DNA of 64,000 nt from positions 10,458,326 to 10,522,325 of the forward strand of contig NC_039358.1 in the NCBI RefSeq assembly GCF_003573695.1, given 5' to 3'. Below, piece after piece: positions 24,001 to 35,838 of the stretch. Source of the DNA: Papaver somniferum (Eukaryota; Streptophyta; Magnoliopsida; Ranunculales; Papaveraceae). The notes beneath the pieces were generated by a model. That model was not told the DNA's origin. It saw only the letters and a list, made by a program, of their open reading frames with translations, and made no database searches. The first letter of the stretch is position 1; each line of letters begins with the position of its first letter. The translations under genes were made by a program, and so were the position numbers.

Positions 24001-25063
24001 GCATGAGAAATTTGATAATTTAATGATTTCACATAACTTCAGAATAAACGAGGGTGACAAATGCATCTATTATAAATTTGAGAATGATGTGTGTGTGATT
24101 GTTTGCTTGTATGTGGATGATTTGCTGATATTTGGTTCCAATTTATCTGTTGTCAATGAAACTAAAGGTATGCTTAGTTCGAATTTTGACATGAAAGATT
24201 TGGGTGAAGCTAGTGTAATCTTGGGAATCAAAATAACTAGAACTAGTAGTGGTATTTGTTTGGAACAATCTCACTACATTGAAAAAATTCTGAGAAAGTA
24301 TGAATATTTTGATTGTAAGCCTGCTTGTACTCCGTTTGATCCTAATGTGAAATTGTTTAAGAACACTGGAGAAAGTGTTAGACAATCTGAATATGCTAGT
24401 ATAATTGGAAGTCTGCGTTATGCAACTGATTGTACAAGACCAGACATTGCATATGCAGTGGGAGTTCTGTGCAGGTTTACCAGTAATCCTAGTTTGGAAC
24501 ACTGGGATGCTATTGAGAGGGTTATGCGGTATCTGAAAAGAACCACAAACCTAGGATTACACTATAAGAGGCATCCCGCAGTCCTTGAAGGATTTAGCGA
24601 TGCTAATTGGAATACTCTTTCAGATGATTCCAAGGCCACCAGTGGATATGTTTTTACTATTGCTGGGGGCGCTGTATCTTGGAGATCAAAGAAACAGACA
24701 ATTATAGCCCAATCTACGATGGAGGCTGAATTGATGGCACTAGAAGCAGCTAGTGAAGAAGCAGGATGGCTGAAGAGTCTGTTATCAGACATTCCAGTAT
24801 GGGAAAAACCGATACCAGCCACTTTGATCCACTGCGATAGTACCTCGGCTATCGGAGTAGTAGAGAACTGTTATAATAACAGTAAGAATCGACAGATACG
24901 TCGAAAGCATGACACAGTTAGAGAATTTCTCACAACTGGTGTTGTTAGAGTAGGTCATGTAAGGTCTGAAGGAAATATAGCTGATACTTTGACGAAAGGA
25001 TTAGCAAGAGAAAAGGTATGGAATATCTCTAAAAGTATGGGACTTTTGCCCGTGAGAAGTTGA
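21071..25063 (+). pseudogene. Copia copy D gag-pol, full length with two stops
   Basis: Frame runs from ATG 21071 to 25063 without a frameshift, interrupted by TGA at 23747-23749 (CGA elsewhere) and TAA at 23894-23896 (GAA elsewhere), both in RT between the KARLVAKGF and MEQPEGF motifs. All domains are otherwise present: CCHC knuckle, DSGA protease, HHCC and DDE integrase, YVDD RT, and RNase H ending SMGLLPVRS. The Ala/Gly tract in gag is shorter than in the other copies. Of the six copies, D keeps the most complete domain set with the fewest lesions. Confidence 0.9.
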
Positions 25064-25554
25064 GTCATTTGTAATGGATACCCAACCTAGAAATAGGTTC
25101 AAAGGGACTAGACGAAGTTACAAATAATATGATAGAGTCATGCATTCCCATAGCATGATATCCTGAAGTGGGAAACAGGTTGAGTGTTTAAACTCTTAAT
25201 GATGTCTATAGCTCTTAAGTTAAGAGTGGGATATACAGGAGTATCCTTGATAGATTCACCTATACGAATGTGAAGGTGTGGCCGCCTTCTATGAGAACTT
25301 GGGCATTTCTCTAGATCTTTCGTTAAGAAAGGGATAAGCACATGGCCCTAATGTGCAAAATTAAGAACTTTACTCTAAGATATAGTTGTGTGTGTTGTAT
25401 AATCTATTATTAGTTAGAGTTCAAGACGAGAGTCACTCTAGTTACCTGATACTTAGAAAGTTCAACACTATGTAGAGGTTCAAGTCGAAAGGCACCTTTG
25501 CTTATGCACAACTGTATAGCACTTGCTCAATGTTTTAAAATATAAGTGGGGGAT
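25064..25554 (+). other. Copia 3' untranslated region (copy D)
   Basis: The same 491-bp noncoding block, ending in the polypurine tract next to LTR5. Confidence 0.75.
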
Positions 25555-26230
25555 TGTTGGGGTATATATTTAAAAAACATAGTTTTGTAATAATATGCCA
25601 AAGTTAGAGAGATAGTATGGTGGCATTGTTTTGATCTCCCACACTATAGGCATGGGTTCAATTCCCACCCCACACAATTTCACTAGGGTATATACTATTT
25701 ATACTATATATTATATTACATTAGTCCGGGAGCGGGGCCTTGGGGGTCTTGGGAGGTCTGCTGATCCAGAAACAATTTTTTTTGCTGTTTTTAACTTAAA
25801 TTTTCAAAATGTATTAAGATAATTATATCATGATTAATTACAGTTAATATTGAAATTTTAATACGGCCGTTTTTTTGCTGTTACAAAGAAATTTAATTGG
25901 CATTTAATCGAAAATTAATTTTCCATTAATTCCATTGATTCTTTTTGATTATAAAAAAAAAAAATGGTTTCTGGAAGAGAAAATATAGAACGTTATTTTT
26001 ATTTCGTCAAGTTTTCTGAGCAAGTGTTGTTGAAAGAGTTATTATTGATTCGATTTCTCAGTGCAGAGAAATCGAAAGAGATTAGCTGTTTTATCCCATA
26101 GGGTTTCGACAAAAAACTGACTGCTAGCACAATGAAGAGGCAGAATCGCGAAACACCTTAAAGATAGCGACCTAGTACGCGACTCAGCGGTTTCTTTGTG
26201 TGATTTGATTATAGTGCTTTGTTTCCAACA
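25555..26230 (+). repeat. Copia LTR5 (full length, 676 bp)
   Basis: TGTTGG to CCAACA, between copies D and E. Private variants include TTTTGATCTCCC and CAAAATGTATTAAG. Confidence 0.9.
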
Positions 26231-26254
26231 ATTTTAAGGTGTTTCTTTTCTGCT

Positions 26255-29200
26255 ATGGAGAATGAAAAGAAGCGCGTTGATGATACCAACAAGCCTTTCA
26301 AATTTGAAGGGTTGCATTTCAGAAGATGGAAGCTGAAGATGTTCTTTTATCTCAAACTGATGAAGCTGCATATGATTGTGTCGAGTGTTCATCCTGGAAC
26401 CCTGGAACCTGCTGCTGATAAGACTGCTGCTGTTGTTGCTGCTGTTGCTGCTGGCGGTGGTGCTGCTACAGATCCACCTCCTACCGGTGGTGTTGAAGAA
26501 GTTGTTTCTCAAACTCCCGAGGAAAAACAAAAGGCCATCGACAAATGGATCGATAATGACTTTGATTGCAAAAACTACATTCTTAATGCATTATCTGACG
26601 ATTTATATGAGTATTATTCAACTTTTGAAACTGCTAAAGATGTATGGGATGCATTACAGAAAAAATATGACACCGAGGAAGTGGGTTCAAAGAAATATGC
26701 TGTGAGCCGGTATGTGAGATACCAAATGGTGGATGATAGATCAGTTGTTGCACAGGCTCATGAACTTCAAAAAATTTACCACGAAATTGTGGCCGAAGGT
26801 ATGAAAACTGATGAACAATTTCAAGTTTCTGTAATGATTAACAAATTACCACCTAGCTGGAAAGATTTTCGTAATACTTTGCGTCACAAGACTAAAGAAT
26901 TTTCTCTTGAAAGTTTGATTGTTAAGCTCAGGGTTGAGGAAGAAGCTCGGAAACAAGATAAGAAGGAAGAGATTCTCATTGTTTCTAACAATAAGACTCA
27001 TCCGAATTTAAAACCTAAGAAAAGGGATATGAAACCTAACCCGAACCAGAAGAAAGGAGGAAGGCCTAATAAAAACAAGAACCAACACCCATCGAAAAAT
27101 GGACAGAATTCCAATTCTGAATTTCTTTGTTATATCTGTAATAAACCAAACCACATGGCTAGGAATTGCAGATTTAACAAGGAAAAGAATAACGCACAAG
27201 CTAATTTTGTGGGTGACGTTATAATTGCCATGGTCTCTGATCCAGAGTTCTACATGGTTGGTGGATCTGATGGGTGGTGGATAGACAGTGGTGCTTCGCG
27301 TCATTGTTGTTTTGATAGGTCCATGTTTAAGACTTATGCTGAAACCAAGGACAAGAAAGTGTTATTGGGAGACTCCCACAGCACTATGGTGAAAGATTCT
27401 GGTACGGTAGAGTTGAAGTTTACTTCTGGGAAGACACTCATGCTGAAAGATGTCCTTCACACTCCAGAAATGAGAAAGAACCTTGTTTCCGGCTATCTTC
27501 TCAACAAGGCTGGGTTGTATCAAACTATTGGGTATGATATTTACACTATAACTAAGAATAAGAATTTTGTAGGAAAGGGTTATGCTACTGATGGAATGTT
27601 TAAGCTTAATGCTGATGCTATGAATAAAATTGATTCTTCTGCTTATATGGTTTGCAATTTTAATGTTTGGCATGGTAGGCTTTGTCATGTGGGTAAAAAG
27701 TTAGTAAATAACATGAGTAAGTTAGGTGTCCTCCCTGAATTTTCTGAAAATGATTTTGAAAAATGTGAATACTGTAGTCAAGCAAAAATAACCAAGACTT
27801 CACATAAATCTGTTGTAAGAGAATCGAAACCACTAGACTTAATACATTCTGATTTGTGTGAATATGAAGGTATCCTAACTAGAAATGGCAAGAGGTATAT
27901 CATGACGTTCATTGATGATTGTTCTAATTATACTTATGTTTATTTGTTGAGCCATAAGAACGAAGCTATTGAAAAATTTAAGATTTTTATTGCTGAAATT
28001 GAAAATCAATTTGGTAGGAAAATTAAGAGATTTCGTAGTGATAGAGGCACTGAATATGATTCTTCTCCTTTTACTGAAATTTATCAAACTAATGGCATTA
28101 TACATGAAAGAACTGCACCATATAATCCTCAAATGAATGGGAAAGCTGAAAGAAAGAATCGTACTCTTACTGAATTGACTGTTGCTTGTTTGCTTAGCTC
28201 TGGTGCTGCTTCTCATTGGTGGGGTGAATGTTTGCTGACTGTTTGCCATGTTTTGAACCGCATTCCTAATAATAAAACCATGATATCTCCTTATGAACTT
28301 TGGAGAAATAGAAAACCTAATGTCTCTTATTTTAGATTTTGGGGTTGCTTAGCTTTTGTTAGAAAACCTGATCCTAAAAGACATAAGTTAGAAAGTAGAG
28401 CTTATGAATGTGTTTTTATTGGTTATGCTCAAAACAGTAAAGCTTATAGGTTCTTTGATATTAATAATAAGGTTATTATTGAATCTATTGATGTTGATTT
28501 CTTTGAAGAGAGATTTCCTTTTAAATCTAGAAATAGTGGGGGTAATAGTGGGGGTTCTTTATCTAGTGTTTTACCTAGAGCTGATTCTGAACATAGATTA
28601 GAAGAACCTAGAAGTGCAGAAACTAGGATCACTGAAGTTGAACCTAGAAGAAGTAAAAGAGCTAGGACTGACACAAGAGATCCTGATTTTGAATTTTATG
28701 CCGTAGAGGTAGAACCTTCTAATTTACAAGAGGCGTTCAGTTCTGCAGAGTCTAGTTTCTGGCAAGAAGCTGTAGATAATGAATGGGATTCTCATATGTC
28801 TAATGGAACTTGGCGTATAGTAGATTTACCTCCTGGTTGTAAGCCTATAGGTTGTAAATGGGTTTTGAAAAGGAAACTAAAGCCTGATGGAACAATAGAG
28901 AAGCACAAAGCTAGACTGGTTGCTAAAGGATTTAGGCAACGAGAGAACGTAGACTTCTTTGATACTTATTCTCCTGTTACTAGATTAACATCTATACGTG
29001 TTTTGATTGCTGTTGCCGCTGCTCATAATCTTGTTATTCACCAAATGGATGTTAAAACTGCCTTTTTGAATGGTGAACTAGAAGAGGAAATTTATATGGA
29101 ACAACCTGAAGGTTTTGTAATTCCTGGACAAGAACAGAAAGTATGTAAGCTAGAAAAATCCCTTTATGGTTTAAAACAAGCTCCTAAACAGTGGCATGAG

Positions 29201-30010
29201 AAATTTGATAATTTAATGATTTCACATAACTTCAGAATAAACGAGGGTGACAAATGCATCTATTATAAATTTGAGAATGATGTGTGTGTGATTGTTTGCT
29301 TGCATGTGGATGATTTGCTGATATTTGGTTCCAATTTATCTGTTGTCAATGAAACTAAAGGTATGCTTAGTTCGAATTTTGACATGAAAGATTTGGGTGA
29401 AGCTAGTGTAATCTTGGGAATCAAAATAACTAGAACTAGTAGTGGTATTTGTTTGGATCAATCTCACTACATTGAAAAAATTCTGAGAAAGTATGAATAT
29501 TTTGATTGTAAGCCTGCTTGTACTCCGTTTGATCCTAATGTGAAATTGTTTAAGAACACTGGAGAAAGTGTTAGACAATCTGAATATGCTAGTATAATTG
29601 GAAGTCTGCGTTATGCAACTGATTGTACAAGACCAGACATTGCATATGCAGTGGGAGTTCTGTGCAGGTTTACCAGTAATCCTAGTTTGGAACACTGGGA
29701 TGCTATTGAGAGGGTTATGCGGTATCTGAAAAGAACCACAAACCTAGGATTACACTATAAGAGGCATCCTGCAGTCCTTGAAGGATTTAGCGATGCTAAT
29801 TGGAATACTCTTTCAGATGATTCCAAGGCCACCAGTGGATATGTTTTTACTATTGCTGGGGGCGCTGTATCTTGGAGATCAAAGAAACAGACAATTATAG
29901 CCCAATCTACGATGGAGGCTGAATTGATGGCACTAGCAGCAGCTAGTGAAGAAGCAGGATGGCTGAAGAGTCTGTTATCAGACATTCCAGTATGGGAAAA
30001 ACCCAGCTAG
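26255..30010 (+). CDS. Copia copy E gag-pol, single open frame of 1251 codons, C-terminally truncated
   Basis: The longest uninterrupted frame in the window. In order it has capsid region, basic linker, CCHC knuckle, protease DSGA, integrase HHCC and DDE core, RT and most of RNase H. Despite being open it is unlikely to be active: RT reads HVDD (CAT at 29303) in place of YVDD, and the last about 80 residues of RNase H, the 3' UTR and the polypurine tract are replaced by an LTR that lacks its first 25 bases (join after GGGAAAAACC, about 30002). That join is base-for-base the one ending copy A, and the HVDD and LDQSHY variants are also shared with A, so A and E derive from one parent. Confidence 0.85.
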   Translation: MENEKKRVDDTNKPFKFEGLHFRRWKLKMFFYLKLMKLHMIVSSVHPGTLEPAADKTAAVVAAVAAGGGAATDPPPTGGVEEVVSQTPEEKQKAIDKWIDNDFDCKNYILNALSDDLYEYYSTFETAKDVWDALQKKYDTEEVGSKKYAVSRYVRYQMVDDRSVVAQAHELQKIYHEIVAEGMKTDEQFQVSVMINKLPPSWKDFRNTLRHKTKEFSLESLIVKLRVEEEARKQDKKEEILIVSNNKTHPNLKPKKRDMKPNPNQKKGGRPNKNKNQHPSKNGQNSNSEFLCYICNKPNHMARNCRFNKEKNNAQANFVGDVIIAMVSDPEFYMVGGSDGWWIDSGASRHCCFDRSMFKTYAETKDKKVLLGDSHSTMVKDSGTVELKFTSGKTLMLKDVLHTPEMRKNLVSGYLLNKAGLYQTIGYDIYTITKNKNFVGKGYATDGMFKLNADAMNKIDSSAYMVCNFNVWHGRLCHVGKKLVNNMSKLGVLPEFSENDFEKCEYCSQAKITKTSHKSVVRESKPLDLIHSDLCEYEGILTRNGKRYIMTFIDDCSNYTYVYLLSHKNEAIEKFKIFIAEIENQFGRKIKRFRSDRGTEYDSSPFTEIYQTNGIIHERTAPYNPQMNGKAERKNRTLTELTVACLLSSGAASHWWGECLLTVCHVLNRIPNNKTMISPYELWRNRKPNVSYFRFWGCLAFVRKPDPKRHKLESRAYECVFIGYAQNSKAYRFFDINNKVIIESIDVDFFEERFPFKSRNSGGNSGGSLSSVLPRADSEHRLEEPRSAETRITEVEPRRSKRARTDTRDPDFEFYAVEVEPSNLQEAFSSAESSFWQEAVDNEWDSHMSNGTWRIVDLPPGCKPIGCKWVLKRKLKPDGTIEKHKARLVAKGFRQRENVDFFDTYSPVTRLTSIRVLIAVAAAHNLVIHQMDVKTAFLNGELEEEIYMEQPEGFVIPGQEQKVCKLEKSLYGLKQAPKQWHEKFDNLMISHNFRINEGDKCIYYKFENDVCVIVCLHVDDLLIFGSNLSVVNETKGMLSSNFDMKDLGEASVILGIKITRTSSGICLDQSHYIEKILRKYEYFDCKPACTPFDPNVKLFKNTGESVRQSEYASIIGSLRYATDCTRPDIAYAVGVLCRFTSNPSLEHWDAIERVMRYLKRTTNLGLHYKRHPAVLEGFSDANWNTLSDDSKATSGYVFTIAGGAVSWRSKKQTIIAQSTMEAELMALAAASEEAGWLKSLLSDIPVWEKPS

Positions 30011-30441
30011 TTTTGTAATAATATGCCAAAGTTAGAGAGATAGTATGGTGGCATTGTTTTGAGCTCCCACACTATAGGCATGGGTTCAATTCCCACCCCA
30101 CACAATTTCACTAGGGTATATACTATTTATACTATATATTATATTACATTAGTCCGGGAGCGGGGCCTTGGGGGTCTTGGGAGGTCTGCTGATCCAGAAA
30201 CAATTTTTTTTGCTGTTTCTAACTTAAATTTTCAAAACGTATTAAGATAATTATATCATGATTAATTACAGTTAATGTTGAAATTTTAATACGGCCGTTT
30301 TTTTGCTGTTACAAAGAAATTTAATTGGCATTTAATCGAAAATTAATTTTCCATTAATTCCATTGATTCTTTTTGATTATAAAAAAAAAAAAACTGGTTT
30401 CTGGAAAAAAAGATATAGAACGTTATTTTTATTTCGTCAAG
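30008..30441 (+). repeat. Copia LTR6, truncated at both ends
   Basis: Has the same left and right breakpoints as LTR2 and the same AAAAAAAGATATAG variant. Joined to integrase through the shared CAAG. Confidence 0.9.
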
Positions 30442-32805
30442 AGGTATATCATGACGTTCATTGATGATTGTTCTAATTATACTTATGTTTATTTGTTGAG
30501 CCATAAGAACGAAGCTATTGAAAAGTTTAAGATTTTTATTGCTGAAATTGAAAATCAATTTGGTAGGAAAATTAAGAGATTTCGTAGTGATAGAGGCACT
30601 GAATATGATTCTTCTCCTTTTACTGAAATTTATCAAACTAATGGCATTATACATGAAAGAACTGCACCATATAATCCTCAAATGAATGGGAAAGCTGAAA
30701 GAAAGAATCGTACTCTTACTGAATTGACTGTTGCTTGTTTGCTTAGCTCTGGTGCTGCTTCTCATTGGTGGGGTGAATGTTTGCTGACTGTTTGCCATGT
30801 TTTGAACCGCATTCCTAATAATAAAACCATGATATCTCCTTATGAACTTTGGAGAAATAGAAAACCTAATGTCTCTTATTTTAGAGTTTGGGGTTGCTTA
30901 GCTTTTGTTAGAAAACCTGATCCTAAAAGATATAAGTTAGAAAGTAGAGCTTATGAATGTGTTTTTATTGGTTATGCTCAAAACAGTAAAGCTTATAGGT
31001 TCTTTGATATTAATAATAAGGTTATTATTGAATCTATTGATGTTGATTTCTTTGAAGAGAGATTTCCTTTTAAATCTAGAAATAGTGGGGGTAATAGTGG
31101 GGGTTCTTTATCTAGTGTTTTACCTAGAGCTGATTCTGAACATAGATTAGAAGAACCTAGAAGTGCAGAAACTAGGATCACTGAAGTTGAACCTAGAAGA
31201 AGTAAAAGAGCTAGGACTGACACAAGAGATCCTGATTTTGAATTTTATGCCGTAGAGGAAGAACCTTCTAATTTACAAGAGGCGTTCAGTTCTGCAGAGT
31301 CTAGTTTCTGGCAAGAAGCTGTAGATAATGAATGGGATTCTCATATGTCTAATGGAACTTGGCGTATAGTAGATTTACCTCCTGGTTGTAAGCCTATAGG
31401 TTGTAAATGGGTTTTGAAAAGGAAACTAAAGCCTGATGGAATAATAGAGAAGCACAAAGCTAGACTGGTTGCTAAAGGATTTAGGCAACGAGAGAACGTA
31501 GACTTCTTTGATACTTATTCTCCTGTTACTAGATTAACATCTATACGTGTTTTGATTGCTGTTGCCGCTGCTCATAATCTTGTTATTCACCAAATGGATG
31601 TTAAAACTGCCTTTTTGAATGGTGAACTAGAAGAGGAAATTTATATGGAACAACCTGAAGGTTTTATAATTCCTGGACAAGAACAAAAAGTATGTAAGCT
31701 AGAAAAATCCCTTTATGGTTTAAAACAAGCTCCTAAACAGTGGCATGAGAAATTTGATAATTTAATGATTTCACATACCTTCAGAATAAACGAGGGTGAC
31801 AAATGCATCTATTATAAATTTGAGAATGATGTGTGTGTGATTGTTTGCTTGTATGTGGATGATTTGCTGATATTTGGTTCCAATTTATCTGTTGTCAATG
31901 AAACTAAAGGTATGCTTAGTTCTAATTTTGACATGAAAGATTTGGGTGAAGCTAGTGTAATCTTGGGAATCAAAATAACTAGAACTAGTAGTGGTATTTG
32001 TTTGGAACAATCTCACTACATTGAAAAAATTCTGAGAAAGTATGAATATTTTGATTGTAAGCCTGCTTGTACTCCGTTTGATCCTAATGTGAAATTGTTT
32101 AAGAACACTGGAGAAAGTGTTAGAAAATCTGAATATGCTAGTATAATTGGAAGTTTGCGTTATGCAACTGATTGTACAAGACCAGACATTGAATATGCAG
32201 TGGGAGTTCTGTGCAGGTTTACCAGTAATCCTAGTTTGGAACACTGGGATGCTATTGAGAGGGTTATGCGGTATCTGAAAAGAACCACAAACCTAGGATT
32301 ACACTATAAGAGGCATCCCGCAGTCCTTGAAGGATTTAGCAATGCTAATTGGAATACTCTTTCAGATGATTCCAAGGCCACCAGTGGATATGTTTTTACT
32401 ATTGTTGGGGGCGCTGTATCTTGGAGATCAAAGAAACAGACAATTATAGCCCAATCTACGATGGAGGCTGAATTGATGGCACTAGCAGCATCTAGTGAAG
32501 AAGCAGGATGGCTGAAGAGTCTGTTATCAGACATTCCAGTATGGGAAAAACCGATACCAGCCACTTTGATCCACTGCGATAGTACCTCGGCTATCGGAGT
32601 AGTAGAGAACTGTTATAATAACAGTAAGAATCGACAGATACGTCGAAAGCACGACACAGTTAGAGAATTTCTCACAACTGGTGTTGTTAGAGTAGATCAT
32701 GTAAGGTCTGAAGGAAATATAGCTGATACTTTGACGAAAGGATTAGTAAGAGAAAAGGTATGGAATATCTCTAAAAGTATGGGACTTTTTCCCGTGAGAA
32801 GTTGA
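30439..32805 (+). pseudogene. Copia copy F pol fragment (integrase core to RNase H)
   Basis: Same architecture as copy B. The open frame extends back into LTR6 (to 30373) only because the A-tract happens to stay open in this copy. RT reads YVDD. RNase H carries FSNANWN, so the Asp at the usual catalytic position is Asn (AAT at 32341-32343), and DIEYAVG replaces DIAYAVG. The 3' end ([15 protein letters not shown]) matches copy C, while VLIAV matches A and E, so F looks like a mosaic. Confidence 0.85.
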
Positions 32806-33296
32806 GTCATTTGTAATGGATACCCAACCTAGAAATAGGTTCAAAGGGACTAGACGAAGTTACAAATAATATGATAGAGTCATGCATTCCCATAGCATGA
32901 TATCCTGAAGTGGGAAACAGGTTTAGTGTTTAAACTCTTAATGATGTCTATAGCTCTTAAGTTAAGAGTGGGATATACAGGAGTATCCTTGATAGACTCA
33001 CCTATACGAATGTGAAGGTGTGGCCGCCTTCTATGAGAACTTGGGCATTTCTCTAGATCGTTCGTTAAGAAAGGGATAAGCACATGGCCCTAATGTGCAA
33101 AATTAAGAACTTTACTCTAAGATATAGTTGTGTGTGTTGTATAATCTATTATTAGTTAGAGTTCAAGACGAGAGTCACTCTAGTTACCTGATACTTAGAA
33201 AGTTCAACACTATGTAGAGGTTCAAGTCGAAAGGCACCTTTGCTTATGCACAACTGTATAGCACTTGCTCAATGTTTTAAAATATAAGTGGGGGAT
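32806..33296 (+). other. Copia 3' untranslated region (copy F)
   Basis: Same 491-bp noncoding block, ending in the polypurine tract next to LTR7. Confidence 0.75.
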
Positions 33297-33973
33297 TGTT
33301 GGGGTATATATTTAAAAAACATAGTTTTGTAATAATATGCCAAAGTTACAGAGATAGTATGGTGGCATTGTTTTGAGCTCCCACACTATAGGCATGGGTT
33401 CAATTCCCACCCCACACAATTTCACTAGGGTATATACTATTTATACTATATATTATATTACATTAGTCCGGGAGCGGGGCCTTGGGGGTCTTGGGAGGTC
33501 TGCTGATCCAGAAACAATTTTTTTTTGCTGTTTTTAACTTAAATTTTCAAAACGTATTAAGATAATTATATCATGATTAATTACAGTTAATGTTGAAATT
33601 TTAATACGGCCGTTTTTTTGCTGTTACAAAGAAATTTAATTGGCATTTAATCGAAAATTAATTTTCCATTAATTCCATTGATTCTTTTTGATTATAAAAA
33701 AAAAAACTGGTTTCTGGAAGAGAAAATATAGAACGTTATTTTTATTTCGTCAAGTTTTCTGAGCAAGTGTTGTTGAAAGATTCATTATTGATTCGATTTC
33801 TCAGTGCAGAGAAATCGAAAGAGATAAGTTGTTTTATCCCATAGGGTTTCGACAAAAAACTGACTGCTAGCACAATCAAGAGGCAGAGTCGCGAAACACC
33901 TTAAAGATAGTGACCTAGTACGCGACTCAGCGGTTTCTTTGTGTGATTTGATTATAGTGCTTTGTTTCCAACA
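33297..33973 (+). repeat. Copia LTR7 (full length, 677 bp), right end of array
   Basis: TGTTGG to CCAACA, followed by target duplication CATTC. Private variants include GTTACAGAG and AAAGATTCATTATTG. Confidence 0.9.
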
Positions 33974-33978
33974 CATTC
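33974..33978 (+). repeat. Target site duplication (right) of the Copia array
   Basis: CATTC, identical to 8321-8325. Confidence 0.85.
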
Positions 33979-34291
33979 TTCGCCAGTAGATACACACACA
34001 TGTCAACCAGCCAATCTGCCCGTTTTTAAAATTGCGGGTGCTAATATAAAGCTAAAAAGTTTCCCAAAACTCTTCAAATACTTGACCAGTCAATGGAGTT
34101 GGACGGCGTTTCAGTTTTCCATACCGTTACTTACTCGTGAACGACGGCAGGGGAGTGGGGTCCATATTCAGTTAATAATGCATGAGCGCCAAGTGTGATA
34201 CTCGGTACAACTTCTACTGTGTCTAATTACCGAAATACCCTGATTTACTTTCCTTTATTTACCACCGCCACTTCCGTCTCTCTATATTTTA
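33979..34291. other. Spacer between Copia array and MULE
   Basis: No gene is seen. The last bases (TCTATATTTTATATTT, about 34281-34296) are TATA-like and could be the original promoter of the F-box gene, now cut off from it by the MULE. Confidence 0.5.
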
Positions 34292-34300
34292 TATTTCATT
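34292..34300 (+). repeat. MULE target site duplication (left)
   Basis: TATTTCATT, repeated exactly at 35792-35800. Nine bases is the size Mutator-like elements make. Confidence 0.9.
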
Positions 34301-34457
34301 GGCCTATTTTGTGTTTCCTCCCCTCCCAAGATCGCTAATTAGCGTTTTCTCCCCAAAAAGATTGAAATTAGTGAATCCTCCCCTCATTAGTTTTTCCATC
34401 CATTGCTCAGTTAGCTGAGTCAGTTGTTATGCACGCGTGGCAGAATGATACACGTGT
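34301..34457 (+). repeat. MULE left terminal inverted repeat
   Basis: Inverted match to 35635-35791 with only a few substitutions and a small indel near 34430. Confidence 0.9.
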
Positions 34458-35090
34458 TTCATGACCTTCCCAAAATACCCTCGTCTTCTTCGGTGATTCA
34501 ATTTCATCAAAAGTCTTTAATACGCCTGGTGCTGTGAGGAGACAAAAATATCAACAAGAAACCCCAAAATCCATACGATTGAGATAGATTTAGGAAAAAT
34601 ACCGTACACAACCACCACCAATTTCTGTAGCAGAAACCCTCAACCCCTTATGAATCTCATCAATTTCTCTATCAAATTGCCACCAAGATCGAATTTATCT
34701 CAAACACCAACATCTATGTATCTACAGCAGCAACTCGTCATCTCTTACATTAACGACATCTCCATCTTCTTTAATCACTGCTCAATATCTCTGCAAATCG
34801 AGGACAACCCTAGATTCAATTTCTACAACAATTCAAATCCCATTCTTTAAAGAACCCTAATTCCAAAATTGAAAAACCCAAAATCTATTAGCACATCTTC
34901 AAACACAATAAATCTACCAGCAACATCTTCAAATCAAGCACCACCACCTCCATCGATAAAAACCCATGCTAGGATGTAGAAGAGATGCAGGTACCGATTC
35001 CATTTAACAAAAAATTCTCTCAATATCAGAAATCTTCTCGCAAACCCTTAATTTATTTTCATAAATCTTCAATCCCATACACTGCAGTAA
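34458..35090. other. MULE interior of unknown origin
   Basis: AT-rich, with AACCCT/CAACCCC and CTTC-rich stretches that look like plant 5' UTR or promoter DNA. It may be a second captured fragment. A 66-codon open frame at 34650-34850 has no recognisable domain. Confidence 0.4.
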
Positions 35091-35159
35091 CATCAAATTC
35101 TGGATAAACCCATCTTTTTTCTTTCATCATAGCATTCATTTGTATACGTTTTTTGAATC

Positions 35160-35323
35160 AAGCCTGCAAACTGGCTCAGCAATTTCAATGAGGAAATCAT
35201 AAGCTTGCTTTTAGAAACGTGAGCAGTCTCAAAAATTAACCAACCATCATGACATACAAACAATGGTCGATTAATATGATCTTCTCTTAGTTCAAAGTTG
35301 ATGGTTTTCTCTTCTTCCGCCAT
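35160..35323 (-). pseudogene. Captured fragment of an XPB-type TFIIH helicase gene
   Basis: Reading the minus strand from ATG 35323: MAEEEKTINFELREDH, NRPLFVCHDGW, then FET. After a one-base frame change near 35212 it continues KQAYDFLIEIAEPVCRL. This order and wording match the N-terminal region of plant XPB/RAD25, the 3'-5' DNA helicase of TFIIH (family pattern NRPLWAC-DG, E-T, KQAYDFLI-IAEPVCR, from my knowledge of the family). XPB normally acts in promoter opening and nucleotide excision repair. Only about 55 codons are present, with a frameshift and no helicase motifs, so it is a transduplicated fragment. It begins with its own ATG, so it may include a start region or a chance Met. Confidence 0.85.
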
Positions 35324-35634
35324 ATTCTGATTTCTTTAGTTCCGTTTCTGTTTTTTATTTTGATGTTCAATCATGTTCTTCAATGATTCTTAACTACATC
35401 ACCAGATTCAAACCCATCTTCTTCACCGATTTTGTATCTCTTAGCCTTCTTCACTGATTCCATCCTCCGAATCTTCACCAACAAGATTTTAGATTCTTAC
35501 AGCAACACAGAGAAATGGGGGTGAACTGAGAAAACGGGAAGAACAGTTCTCTCACATGCGACCTAAGCTGTTGACGATGGTGCCTTTGGTTTAATTCATG
35601 GAAATATATGAGGACATTTTGGTGACTTTAACCG

Positions 35635-35791
35635 ACACGTGTATCATTCTGCCACGCATATGTTCTCGCTGACTCAGCTAACTGAGTAATGGATGGAAAA
35701 ACTAACGAGGGGAGGATTCACTAGTTTCAATCTTTTTGGGGAGGAAACGCTAATTAGCGATCTTGGGAGGGGAGGAAACGCAAAATAGGCC
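35635..35791 (-). repeat. MULE right terminal inverted repeat
   Basis: Inverted partner of 34301-34457. Confidence 0.9.
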
Positions 35792-35800
35792 TATTTCATT
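35792..35800 (+). repeat. MULE target site duplication (right)
   Basis: TATTTCATT, identical to 34292-34300. Confidence 0.9.
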
Positions 35801-35838
35801 TCTTTCACAGATCAAATCTACAAACTTTGTCTGTTCAG

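Larger units (their letters stand above)
8326..33973 (+). mobile_element. Tandem Copia LTR retrotransposon array, seven LTRs and six internal regions
   Basis: Order: LTR1, internal A, truncated LTR2, pol fragment B, LTR3, internal C, LTR4, internal D, LTR5, internal E, truncated LTR6, pol fragment F, LTR7. Five LTRs are full length (676-679 bp) with perfect TGTTGG/CCAACA ends. Pol order protease, integrase, reverse transcriptase, RNase H marks Ty1/Copia. A single 5-bp target duplication flanks the whole 25.65 kb, so the array most simply grew in place from one insertion by unequal exchange, or arrived as one multimeric cDNA. A-B and E-F share two identical aberrant junctions and so are duplicates of one composite unit. 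No primer binding site of the usual initiator-tRNA type (TGGTATCAGAGC) is seen after any LTR. Confidence 0.9.
34301..35791. mobile_element. Non-autonomous Mutator-like element (Pack-MULE), 1491 bp
   Basis: Both ends begin GGCCTATTTTG. The inverted repeats span 34301-34457 and 35635-35791 and are nearly identical over 157 bp, including inner palindromes GCTAATTAGC and CAGTTAGCTGAG. The 9-bp target duplication confirms the boundaries. No transposase is encoded. The interior holds non-element sequence, including an XPB-like exon fragment on the minus strand, so it fits the Pack-MULE class. It lies 47 bp upstream of the probable first intron donor of the F-box gene at 36197. Confidence 0.92.

Noticed and set aside
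30373..30441. Extension of copy F pol into LTR6 as an alternative start
   Set aside because: It exists only because the A tract is in frame in this copy; copy B has one more A and loses it.
34650..34850. 66-codon frame in the MULE interior as a captured gene
   Set aside because: No recognisable protein motif; leader-like composition suits UTR better.
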